Of a stretch of 22,943 nucleotides of DNA, positions 1 to 6,441 are shown piece after piece. The position numbers were made by a program, and so were the translations under genes. Each line of letters starts with the position of its first letter. The first letter of the stretch is position 1. A model generated the notes under the pieces. It did no database searches. It was not told where the DNA came from and saw only the letters and a program-made list of their open reading frames with translations. The stretch is from Odoribacter sp. (GTDB taxonomy: Bacteria; Bacteroidota; Bacteroidia; Bacteroidales; Marinifilaceae), in NCBI GenBank assembly GCA_020024465.1, contig JAHHTT010000037.1, positions 1 through 22,943 on the forward strand, read 5' to 3'.

Positions 1-66
1 TCAAAGTTATCTCAAAGTTATCTCAAAGTTATCTCAAAGATATCACAAAGATATCACAAAGATATC
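1..66. repeat. 11-bp tandem repeat array, six units, each holding a minus-strand -7 promoter motif
   Basis: Six head-to-tail 11-bp units are seen: three of TCAAAGTTATC (1-33), one of TCAAAGATATC (34-44) and two of ACAAAGATATC (45-66). The left edge of the window cuts the array, so the copy number may be higher. Each unit contains CAAAGTTA or CAAAGATA, which on the minus strand reads TAACTTTG or TATCTTTG. Both match the Bacteroidota -7 element TAnnTTTG. The 11-bp period is close to one helical turn, so all copies lie on nearly the same face of the DNA. The array could be a promoter or regulatory region of a leftward gene outside the window, or a simple slippage-born repeat; the sequence alone cannot decide. 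Confidence 0.9.
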
Positions 67-81
67 CAAAGCATATCTTTG
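67..81. promoter_or_regulatory. Inverted element at the end of the repeat array, with a plus-strand -7-like box
   Basis: Right after the sixth repeat unit comes CAAAG-CATAT-CTTTG, a 5-bp inverted repeat around a 5-bp centre. Its right half creates TATCTTTG on the plus strand (74-81), matching TAnnTTTG. The motif orientation therefore flips at the end of the array. No plus-strand gene follows closely, so a promoter role is only a motif match. Confidence 0.35.
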
Positions 82-140
82 ATATAAGAATAACCTGTCT
101 TTGAGCTGAAAATAAAAAGGAGAAGAACAAAAGAAAAGAC

Positions 141-173
141 AAAAAAAATAAGGAGATCCGCCGACCTCCTTAT
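141..173 (-). terminator. Rho-independent terminator of the outer-membrane barrel gene
   Basis: On the minus strand an 8-bp perfect stem (166-173 pairing with 148-155) is followed directly by a run of T (complement of the A run at 141-148). It lies 25 bp past the stop of the leftward barrel gene and is well placed to end the transcript of that gene and probably of the YhcH gene upstream. Confidence 0.75.
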
Positions 174-197
174 ATTTATCAGAATAATCAGTATCCC

Positions 198-791
198 TTA
201 AAACAAATCGCTCAAACGATAACCCAATGAGAGCTGGAATACGTGATTTTTACTATTTACACCGACATCGTCCTTATCCCACATATTACTCAATCCAATG
301 TTATAACGGGCAGACAAAATCAATCCTTCATAAGTATATGACAATCCGATGGGGAAACTGACATCAAATGTATTTTCGTCTCCTATTTTTGTTTTATTCG
401 TCGTGTCATTATGTTTAGTTTTGGCTTTTGAATTCAAGGCAAAACCAAATTGCGGTCCAAGATCTACACTCAATCCTTCCAATACGTAAAATTTGAACAA
501 TACGGGTATATTCAAATAATTTACACGTAATTTATACTTTACTCCATCATGCTTATCTCTTGCGCCCTGACGTGAATACATCAATTCCGGAGACAAACCG
601 ATAAAATCACTCAAATTCCATTCTGCAAATGCTCCGATATGAAAACTTGATTTATTCTTCAAATCAAAATTCGAGATGTTAGTCACATTTAATCCGACCT
701 TGGCCCCCCAAGTAAAATCTCCGGCACTAAACTGTGCCTTCGCTGCGCATACCATTAAAAGCGCTACAGTCATCAAAACTACTTTTTTCAT
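198..791 (-). CDS. Outer-membrane beta-barrel protein (PorT-like, porin family)
   Basis: This encodes a 197-residue exported protein. Residues 1-20 form a typical signal peptide (MKK, a hydrophobic stretch, then AKAQ), so cleavage would leave a mature barrel of about 177 residues. The rest alternates polar and hydrophobic residues as in small eight-stranded barrels. Landmarks typical of the Bacteroidota outer-membrane barrel family (Pfam OMP_b-brl_2) are WGAKVGLN near residue 28, LSPELMYSRQGA near 67, YLNIPVLFKF near 93, and a C-terminus ending in an aromatic residue (LSDLF). The ATG at 789-791 directly precedes the signal peptide. It lies 44 bp downstream of the YhcH gene on the same strand, with no TAnnTTTG box in the gap, so co-transcription is likely. 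The precise role of such small barrels is generally unknown, and I infer none. Confidence 0.85.
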   Translation of the reverse strand: MKKVVLMTVALLMVCAAKAQFSAGDFTWGAKVGLNVTNISNFDLKNKSSFHIGAFAEWNLSDFIGLSPELMYSRQGARDKHDGVKYKLRVNYLNIPVLFKFYVLEGLSVDLGPQFGFALNSKAKTKHNDTTNKTKIGDENTFDVSFPIGLSYTYEGLILSARYNIGLSNMWDKDDVGVNSKNHVFQLSLGYRLSDLF

Positions 792-835
792 TTCTTTGGT
801 TTTTAATCGTTAAATTATTACTAATATTATAAGTA

Positions 836-1285
836 TCACAACTTTACCTTGGCAACCACTTTTTTTATTAATCCATGACCAATACAAGGCGCATGTCCAT
901 CTTCAGCAAAAAAGATACCGAAATCACCCGGTTTAAGCGTAAAATAAAAAAAAGTGATATCGTTATAAAAAGTGATATCATTTTTTTCATCATAACCACC
1001 GCCACACCTTTCAGTCAAAAGCTCTCTCGCCTGCCAGCCAAACGTTTCACTTCCACTCACCGGTATCTGAATATCGATATATTTATCATGGGTCTCTATC
1101 TTTGCCTCCTCAGGCTCACGCCCTTGTACATCACTGACACTAATCCAGACATTATCTCCGTCAATGTCTATTCTTCCTGCCGGTATCCGGCTTAAATCAT
1201 GCGATTTTATATAATCAAACACTTTTTTAAAGAAAGGATGCAAAGCTTCAGCTCTTTCCGTATTTTCCAAAGACCCGATAAACAT
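836..1285 (-). CDS. YhcH/YjgK/YiaL family protein (DUF386)
   Basis: This is a cytosolic protein of about 149 residues in the cupin-fold YhcH/YjgK/YiaL family, whose members are linked to sugar, especially sialic acid, metabolism. Family landmarks are an N-terminal MFIGSLEN, the THDKYIDIQ block near residue 85 and the FFAEDGHAP block near residue 127. The histidines in the last two are probable metal ligands. The reading frame extends upstream to 1336, but the ATG at 1283-1285 fits the family N-terminus, and the likely -7 promoter box (1314-1321) lies inside the extension, so I place the start there. A short DNA direct repeat (949-961 and 967-979) encodes a repeated NDITF motif; the local length still matches what I recall of the family, so it does not look like an insertion. 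No sugar-catabolic genes lie nearby, so the substrate cannot be inferred. Confidence 0.85.
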   Translation of the reverse strand: MFIGSLENTERAEALHPFFKKVFDYIKSHDLSRIPAGRIDIDGDNVWISVSDVQGREPEEAKIETHDKYIDIQIPVSGSETFGWQARELLTERCGGGYDEKNDITFYNDITFFYFTLKPGDFGIFFAEDGHAPCIGHGLIKKVVAKVKL

Positions 1286-1313
1286 CTTATTCAAATTTAT
1301 TGTTAGCAAACAA

Positions 1314-1321
1314 CAAAAGTA
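1314..1321 (-). promoter_or_regulatory. Bacteroidota -7 promoter box for the YhcH gene
   Basis: The minus strand reads TACTTTTG, a full match to TAnnTTTG, 28 bp upstream of the chosen ATG. I see no TTTG -33 box at the usual spacing. It supports the start at 1285, because the longer frame would begin upstream of this box. Confidence 0.5.
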
Positions 1322-1343
1322 CAAATATTCACACAAAAAACAC

Positions 1344-1351
1344 TATCTTTG
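1344..1351 (+). promoter_or_regulatory. Bacteroidota -7 promoter box for era-der
   Basis: The plus strand reads TATCTTTG, a full match to TAnnTTTG, 31 bp before the era start codon. No clear -33 TTTG is present. It lies only 22 bp from the divergent YhcH box, so the two promoters overlap. Confidence 0.5.
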
Positions 1352-1382
1352 CAGCAAGAAAGTAATTTATTAATACACTCAT

Positions 1383-2264
1383 ATGCATAAAGCAGGATTT
1401 GTCAACATTGTAGGCAACCCAAATGTCGGGAAGTCAACATTGATGAACCGGTTGGTCGGTGAAAAGATTTCAATCATCACCTCAAAATCGCAGACAACAC
1501 GGCATCGGATAAAAGGTATCGTCAATACAGACGAGTATCAAATTGTATTTTCTGATACGCCGGGTGTTGTTAAACCCAGTTATAAGATGCAGGAATATAT
1601 GCTGGAATTTTCAAAATCGGCTTTAATCGATGCCGATATCATTCTCTATGTCACAGACGTTGTGGAGAATGTTGAAAAAAACATGAATTTTGTTGAAAAA
1701 GTAAGCAAATCAAAAGTTCCTGTATTATTAGTGCTAAACAAGATCGATTTAACCAATCAGGAAAAATTAGAAGCGTTATATGACAAATGGAAGGAGCTGA
1801 TTCCCCGAGCAGAGATTTTTCCAATGTCGGCAAAAGAAAATTTCAATACTGACAATCTATTCAAAAGAATCGTTGAATTACTGCCGGAAGGCGAAGCCTA
1901 TTTCCCAAAAGATGATTTGACAGATTTGCCGGCAAGATTTTTTGTCAATGAAATCATCCGTGAAAAAATTTTGAAAAACTACGACAAGGAGATTCCCTAT
2001 TCCGTAGAAGTAGAAGTAGAAGAATTCAAAGAAGAAGACAAACGCATCCATATTATGGCAGTCATTTATGTCGAGCGTTCTTCTCAAAAAGGGATTATCA
2101 TCGGCAATCAAGGAGAAGCACTGAAAAAAGTAGGCACAGAAGCACGTCTGGACATAGAAACCTTCTTTGGCAAAAAAGTCTACCTGAATCTGTATGTAAA
2201 GGTGCTGAAAGACTGGCGCAATAAAGACAGCGAATTGAAAAATTTTGGTTACGCAAATAAATAG
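1383..2264 (+). CDS. era: GTPase Era, 16S rRNA-binding ribosome assembly factor
   Basis: Era is an essential GTPase that binds the 3' end of 16S rRNA during 30S subunit assembly. The 293-residue protein has the family's full length (E. coli has 301). The G domain shows the P-loop GNPNVGKS at 11-18, the switch I threonines TT at 38-39, DTPG at 58-61, NKID at 119-122 and SAK at 149-151. The C-terminal KH domain starts near residue 200 and holds the RNA-binding loop GNQG at 241-244. The ATG at 1383 lies 31 bp after a -7 box and immediately precedes the first beta strand. The gene is followed after 15 bp by der, giving a two-gene unit of ribosome-assembly GTPases. Nothing is truncated and all nucleotide-binding motifs are intact. 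Confidence 0.97.
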   Translation: MHKAGFVNIVGNPNVGKSTLMNRLVGEKISIITSKSQTTRHRIKGIVNTDEYQIVFSDTPGVVKPSYKMQEYMLEFSKSALIDADIILYVTDVVENVEKNMNFVEKVSKSKVPVLLVLNKIDLTNQEKLEALYDKWKELIPRAEIFPMSAKENFNTDNLFKRIVELLPEGEAYFPKDDLTDLPARFFVNEIIREKILKNYDKEIPYSVEVEVEEFKEEDKRIHIMAVIYVERSSQKGIIIGNQGEALKKVGTEARLDIETFFGKKVYLNLYVKVLKDWRNKDSELKNFGYANK

Positions 2265-2279
2265 CATAAATTTTATACG

Positions 2280-3587
2280 ATGAGTAATATTATAGCGATA
2301 GTAGGAAGGCCGAATGTAGGAAAATCTACACTCTTCAACCGTTTGATTGGTACACGTAAAGCTATCGTGAACGAAGAAAGCGGTGTAACACGCGACCGGA
2401 ATTACGGCAAATCCTCATGGAACGGTAAAGAATTCTCAGTGATTGACACTGGAGGATATGTCTGTAACAGTGACGATATTTTTGAAGAAGAGATAAACAA
2501 ACAGGTAATGCTGGCGATGGATGAAGCAGATGTCATCGTCTTCATGGTGGATGCAGAAATAGGCATCACCGACCTTGACCAGAATTTTGCACAATTACTG
2601 CGCAATATAGACAAGCCGGTCTATCTGACAGCCAACAAGGTGGACAACAGCACACGTCTTTACGAAGCTCAGGAGTTCTACCGTTTAGGCTTAAAGAGCG
2701 ATTTATTCTGCATTTCTTCCATTACCGGATCCGGCACGGGAGAACTGCTGGACGAAATCGTCAAACATTTCAAAGAAGACAACATGGAAGATACCGACCA
2801 TTTGCCCCGCATCACCATTGTCGGACGTCCGAATGTCGGCAAATCTTCTACTATCAACGCATTAATCGGGAAAGAACGTAATATTGTAACGGATATTGCA
2901 GGAACCACCCGGGATTCCCTGCATACCCATTATACACAATTCGGCCACGATTTCATCCTTGTGGATACTGCCGGAGTACGTAAAAAAGCCAAAGTCAATG
3001 AAGATGTAGAATTCTACTCAGTCATGCGTTCCATCCGTGCAATAGAGGAATCGGATGTATGTATGTTGCTGCTTGATGCCACCCGTGGCATGGAAGCCCA
3101 GGATTTAAACATTTTCCATTTGATCGAGCGCAACAAAAAAGGAGTGGTTATCGTAGTAAACAAGTGGGATTTAATTGAAAAAGACAACAAAACCCTGATT
3201 GAATACGAGAAGGATTTACGCAACAGAATTGCCCCTTTCAAGGATGTGGAAATCATTTTTGCATCAGCACTTACCAAACAACGTCTGTTAAAAGCACTGG
3301 AAGCTGCTCTACGGGCATATGAAAACCGCCAACAGAAACTGAAGACTTCGGAATTCAACCGCATCATGCTGGAGGCTATTGAAAATTATCCGCCACCAAG
3401 CATGAAAGGCAAATATGTGCGAATCAAATATGCGACCCAATTGCCTACCCTTTCCCCGTCGTTTGCCTTCTACTGCAACCTGCCCCAATATGTAAAAGAG
3501 CCTTACAAACGGTTTTTGGAAAACAAAATCCGTGAAAACTGGACTTTCACTGGAGTTCCCATCCAGATTTTCATGAGAAAAAAATAA
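2280..3587 (+). CDS. der: GTPase Der (EngA), double-domain ribosome assembly GTPase
   Basis: Der is unique in carrying two G domains in tandem and acts in maturation of the 50S subunit. This 435-residue copy is complete. G domain 1 has GRPNVGKST at 9-17, DTGG at 56-59 and NKVD at 119-122. G domain 2 has GRPNVGKSS at 182-190, DTAG at 229-232 and NKWD at 294-297. A KH-like domain occupies about 350-435 and ends in a basic FMRKK tail. The gene lies 15 bp downstream of era and is very probably transcribed with it. Transcription should stop at the strong hairpin that starts 4 bp past the stop codon. Start choice is simple, since the ATG directly precedes the first beta strand and P-loop. Confidence 0.97.
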   Translation: MSNIIAIVGRPNVGKSTLFNRLIGTRKAIVNEESGVTRDRNYGKSSWNGKEFSVIDTGGYVCNSDDIFEEEINKQVMLAMDEADVIVFMVDAEIGITDLDQNFAQLLRNIDKPVYLTANKVDNSTRLYEAQEFYRLGLKSDLFCISSITGSGTGELLDEIVKHFKEDNMEDTDHLPRITIVGRPNVGKSSTINALIGKERNIVTDIAGTTRDSLHTHYTQFGHDFILVDTAGVRKKAKVNEDVEFYSVMRSIRAIEESDVCMLLLDATRGMEAQDLNIFHLIERNKKGVVIVVNKWDLIEKDNKTLIEYEKDLRNRIAPFKDVEIIFASALTKQRLLKALEAALRAYENRQQKLKTSEFNRIMLEAIENYPPPSMKGKYVRIKYATQLPTLSPSFAFYCNLPQYVKEPYKRFLENKIRENWTFTGVPIQIFMRKK

Positions 3588-3591
3588 AATC

Positions 3592-3625
3592 AAAATATAG
3601 CCGGGCAATAGTCCGGCTATATTTT
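3592..3625 (+). terminator. Rho-independent terminator of era-der
   Basis: A perfect 13-bp stem pairs 3592-3604 with 3613-3625 around an 8-base loop. The right arm ends in TTTT, and the left arm starts with AAAA, so the hairpin could work from both sides, but there is no converging gene here. It separates era-der from the Rnf operon promoter about 75 bp downstream. Confidence 0.85.
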
Positions 3626-3700
3626 CATCGTCACCATTATGTTTTCTAAAATATTTCTTGTATTTTAACATATTACCTTTTACTTTTTCCCTTTAAATAT

Positions 3701-3708
3701 TAACTTTG
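3701..3708 (+). promoter_or_regulatory. Bacteroidota -7 promoter box for the rseC-rnf operon
   Basis: TAACTTTG matches TAnnTTTG and lies 22 bp before the ATG of rseC. A T-rich stretch near 3678-3688 sits where a -33 box would be, but without an exact TTTG. This is the only plausible promoter between the der terminator and rseC, so it probably drives all seven genes. Confidence 0.55.
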
Positions 3709-3730
3709 CGTGTGTTTTTTACGAAATTGT

Positions 3731-4159
3731 ATGGCAGATACAGAAAAAATACAGCATGAAGGAGTTATAAAAAGCATTTCAGAACAAACTGTGGAAGTGA
3801 TGATCGTCAGTCTTGCGGCATGTTCAGGATGTCATGCTCAAGGAGCATGCGGGATGTCTGATGCAAAACAGAAAGTCATCATAGCCGAACGGCCTGAAGG
3901 CTCTTTTTCCGTAGGAGAAAAAGTGATAGTGACCGCCAGCCTTCACAACGCGTTTTATTCAGTCCTACTGGCTTACATTTTTCCATCTATTTTAATCATT
4001 GCAGCTATTTTTTTTATAGAGAAATCCGAATACAGCGAACTTACAGCAGCGATATCGAGTCTGTTTTTGCTAATGCTGTATTTTTTTGCGTTATATCTAT
4101 TGAAAAACAAATTCAATAAAAAGATAAAATTTACAGTTGAAAAAACTGGCAACTATTAA
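3731..4159 (+). CDS. rseC: RseC/SoxR-reducing-system family membrane protein
   Basis: This 142-residue protein belongs to the RseC/MucC family. Members are linked to reduction of the SoxR iron-sulfur cluster in E. coli and are commonly found as the first gene of Rnf clusters in Bacteroidota. After a short cytosolic beta-rich domain comes a cysteine cluster, ACSGCHAQGACG (about residues 31-42, three cysteines), then two membrane helices at about 77-95 and 103-125. The frame is open back to a GTG at 3710, but that codon is 1 bp after the -7 box. The ATG at 3731 gives the usual compact N-terminus and is preferred. rnfB starts 10 bp after the stop, so it is the head of the Rnf operon. Its job is probably assembly or redox upkeep of the complex, which is inference from position. 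Confidence 0.85.
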   Translation: MADTEKIQHEGVIKSISEQTVEVMIVSLAACSGCHAQGACGMSDAKQKVIIAERPEGSFSVGEKVIVTASLHNAFYSVLLAYIFPSILIIAAIFFIEKSEYSELTAAISSLFLLMLYFFALYLLKNKFNKKIKFTVEKTGNY

Positions 4160-4169
4160 ATATTAAATA

Positions 4170-5063
4170 ATGAGTACTATTGTTATTACCATCATTTCAT
4201 TGAGTGCCCTCGGTATTGTATCAGCCGTGATACTTTATTTTGTCGCACAAAAATTTAAAGTGGAGGAAGATCCGCGCATTGATATTGTGGAAGGTTTGTT
4301 GCCGGGTGCAAATTGTGGCGGCTGCGGTTATCCGGGATGTCGGGGATTGGCCGAAGCTGCTGTAAAATCAGACTCGCTGGACGGCATCATGTGCCCTGTT
4401 GGCGGCGCTGCAACAATGAGCAAAATTGCAGAAGCCCTGGGTCGGGAAGTCAGTACGCAGGCTCCCAAAATCGCAGTAGTCAAATGCAACGGCAATTGTG
4501 AGAACCGTCCCCGGACAAGCCAATATGACGGAGCACGGACCTGTGCTATTGAGCACTCGCTCTATGTCGGCGAAACAGCCTGTAGTTACGGCTGTTTAGG
4601 TTGCGGAGATTGTGTCGCCGCTTGTTCCTTTGATGCCATACACATGGATTCCCTTACTTCTCTTCCGACAGTTGACAACGAAAAATGTGTTGCCTGTGGC
4701 GCTTGTGTCAAAGCTTGTCCCCGCAATATCATTGAATTGCGCAATAAAGGAGTGAAAGACCGCCGCGTCTTTGTGTGTTGTGTGAACAAAGACAAGGGGG
4801 CTATTGCCCGCAAAGCTTGTAAAGCGGCCTGTATCGGTTGTGGGAAATGTGCAAAGGAATGTCCTTTCGGAGCTATCACAATAGAAAACAATCTGGCATA
4901 TATTGATTTCAACAAATGCCGTCTTTGCCGTAAATGTGTAGGAGTATGTCCTACCGGTGCCATCCATGAAGTAAATTTTCCTCCACGGAAAGTAGAAACA
5001 GATGCCATTAAAGCAAATCCGGCGGTAAAACCGACTGCCAACGAAAATAACAAAAATGAATAA
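4170..5063 (+). CDS. rnfB: Rnf complex subunit RnfB, multi-cluster ferredoxin
   Basis: RnfB is thought to be the electron entry point of Rnf, accepting electrons from reduced ferredoxin. The 297-residue protein starts with one membrane helix (about 4-26). It then has the Fe-S domain motif with cysteines 49, 52, 57 and 75 for one [4Fe-4S] cluster. Four ferredoxin-type CxxCxxCxxxC motifs follow, starting at cysteines 142, 173, 221 and 250. Further cysteines at 106, 110, 125, 138, 203, 204 and 217 are not assigned. This is the long form known from Bacteroidota and Firmicutes; proteobacterial RnfB, about 190 residues, has only two ferredoxin motifs. The tail (about 270-297) is lysine- and asparagine-rich and probably disordered. 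It lies between rseC (10-bp gap) and rnfC (18-bp gap). Confidence 0.96.
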   Translation: MSTIVITIISLSALGIVSAVILYFVAQKFKVEEDPRIDIVEGLLPGANCGGCGYPGCRGLAEAAVKSDSLDGIMCPVGGAATMSKIAEALGREVSTQAPKIAVVKCNGNCENRPRTSQYDGARTCAIEHSLYVGETACSYGCLGCGDCVAACSFDAIHMDSLTSLPTVDNEKCVACGACVKACPRNIIELRNKGVKDRRVFVCCVNKDKGAIARKACKAACIGCGKCAKECPFGAITIENNLAYIDFNKCRLCRKCVGVCPTGAIHEVNFPPRKVETDAIKANPAVKPTANENNKNE

Positions 5064-5081
5064 TTTTAAATACCTTACGCT

Positions 5082-6413
5082 GTGTTAAAGACATTCAGAA
5101 TCGGTGGCGTTCACCCACCTGAAAATAAATTATCGGCAAGCGAACCTATCCAGACACTGCCTATTCCAGAGCAGGTAATCATTCCGCTTAGCCAACACAT
5201 CGGAGCCCCGGCAACCCCTGTAGTTCAAAAAGGAGATACCGTTAAAGCCGGTCAGTTGATTGCCACAGCAAGCGGCTTTGTATCTGCCAACATCCATAGT
5301 TCTGTGTCAGGAACCGTCATTGCAATCGACAACATCAAAGATGCTGCCGGTTTTTCCAAGCCTGCCATTACCATCAAAGTGGAAGGAGATGAATGGCTAC
5401 CGGAAATAAATCGTAGTGACAAAACAGAATCAATCCCAGACCTGTCTAAAGAAGATATAATAAAAGCTATTGCTGCAGCCGGAATTGTCGGTATGGGCGG
5501 AGCAACCTTTCCCACACAAGTAAAGCTGACACCCCCTCCGGGAAGCAAAGCTGAATTTCTCATCATCAACGGCGTCGAATGTGAACCTTATTTAACTTCC
5601 GACCATCGCGTCATGCTTGAAAAAGGCGAGCAGGTGCTTATTGGCGTGCAGCTTTTGATGAAAGCTATCGGAGTTACGAAAGCTATTATTGGTATCGAAA
5701 ACAACAAAAAAGACGCCATCGAACATCTGCAAGGTCTGGCAACCAAAACCAAGGGAGTGGAAATCTGTCCGCTAAAAGTGAAATACCCCCAAGGAGGAGA
5801 GAAACAACTGATACAAGCCACAACCGGACGTGCAGTACCATCCGGCGCGCTCCCTATTGCGGTAGGTGCTGTCGTACAAAATATAGGAACGGCTCTGGCC
5901 GTTTATGAAGCCGTTATCAAACACAAACCTTTAGTGGAACGCATCGTAACGATAACCGGTAAATCTGTTGTACATCCGGGCAACTATCTGTGTCGCATCG
6001 GTACCCCTATCTCAAAATTAATCGAAGCAGCAGGCGGCATACCGGAAGATACGGCCAAGGTTATCGGCGGAGGCCCGATGATGGGACGTACCATGGTAAA
6101 TATTGACTCGCCAATCCTAAAAGGCACCAGCGGTATTCTTCTTATCAATGACAAGGAAGCCCAGCGTAAACCCATACGAAACTGTATCCGTTGCGGCAAA
6201 TGCGTATCAGCGTGCCCCATGGGTCTGGAACCTTATCTTTTAGCAAAATTAACCATGCTCAATCTATTGGAACGTCTGGAAGCAGAAAAAGTCATGGATT
6301 GCATTGAATGCGGATCATGCAGTTTCACTTGTCCGTCCTCCCGTCCTTTGCTTGATTACATCAGATTGGGGAAAGGACGTACCGGTACCATGATTCGAAA
6401 CAGAAAGAAATAA
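5082..6413 (+). CDS. rnfC: Rnf complex subunit RnfC, NADH/FMN-binding subunit
   Basis: RnfC is the peripheral subunit that exchanges electrons with NAD(H), related to the Nqo1/NuoF subunit of complex I. The 443-residue protein begins with an RnfC N-terminal barrel-sandwich domain (MLKTFRIGGVHPPENK). It continues with a glycine-rich flavin/NADH region (GIVGMGGATFP at 134-144 and NGVECEPYLTSDHR at 163-176). An SLBB-type segment lies near 285-340, and two [4Fe-4S] motifs have cysteines 368/371/374/378 and 407/410/413/417. The start is a GTG at 5082: an in-frame stop lies just upstream, no upstream ATG exists, and the MLKTF start agrees with the usual N-terminus. The C-terminus is short and basic, without the long Lys/Ala-rich tail of enterobacterial RnfC. 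It is part of the rnf operon, 28 bp before rnfD. Confidence 0.96.
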   Translation: MLKTFRIGGVHPPENKLSASEPIQTLPIPEQVIIPLSQHIGAPATPVVQKGDTVKAGQLIATASGFVSANIHSSVSGTVIAIDNIKDAAGFSKPAITIKVEGDEWLPEINRSDKTESIPDLSKEDIIKAIAAAGIVGMGGATFPTQVKLTPPPGSKAEFLIINGVECEPYLTSDHRVMLEKGEQVLIGVQLLMKAIGVTKAIIGIENNKKDAIEHLQGLATKTKGVEICPLKVKYPQGGEKQLIQATTGRAVPSGALPIAVGAVVQNIGTALAVYEAVIKHKPLVERIVTITGKSVVHPGNYLCRIGTPISKLIEAAGGIPEDTAKVIGGGPMMGRTMVNIDSPILKGTSGILLINDKEAQRKPIRNCIRCGKCVSACPMGLEPYLLAKLTMLNLLERLEAEKVMDCIECGSCSFTCPSSRPLLDYIRLGKGRTGTMIRNRKK

Positions 6414-6441
6414 ATTTGAAAACAGAGATTTAATTAAGCGT

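Noticed and set aside
1..66. CRISPR-like array
   Set aside because: The units are 11 bp, directly abutting and without variable spacers, and no cas gene is nearby.
875..1195. 106-codon plus-strand reading frame
   Set aside because: It lies entirely antisense to the well-supported YhcH gene and its translation shows no family features.
1286..1336. N-terminal extension of the YhcH protein (17 residues)
   Set aside because: It contains the probable promoter box and does not resemble the family N-terminus; the start at 1285 is preferred.
2004..2021. GTAGAA triplicate in era as a slippage repeat
   Set aside because: It encodes a VEVEVEE strand that is acceptable in the KH-linker region of Era; three copies are too few to claim variability.
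3710..3730. GTG start for rseC, seven residues upstream
   Set aside because: It would begin one base after the -7 box, before the transcript starts.
4586..5053. 155-codon minus-strand reading frame opposite rnfB
   Set aside because: It is a shadow of the cysteine-rich rnfB codons; no promoter, no recognisable protein.
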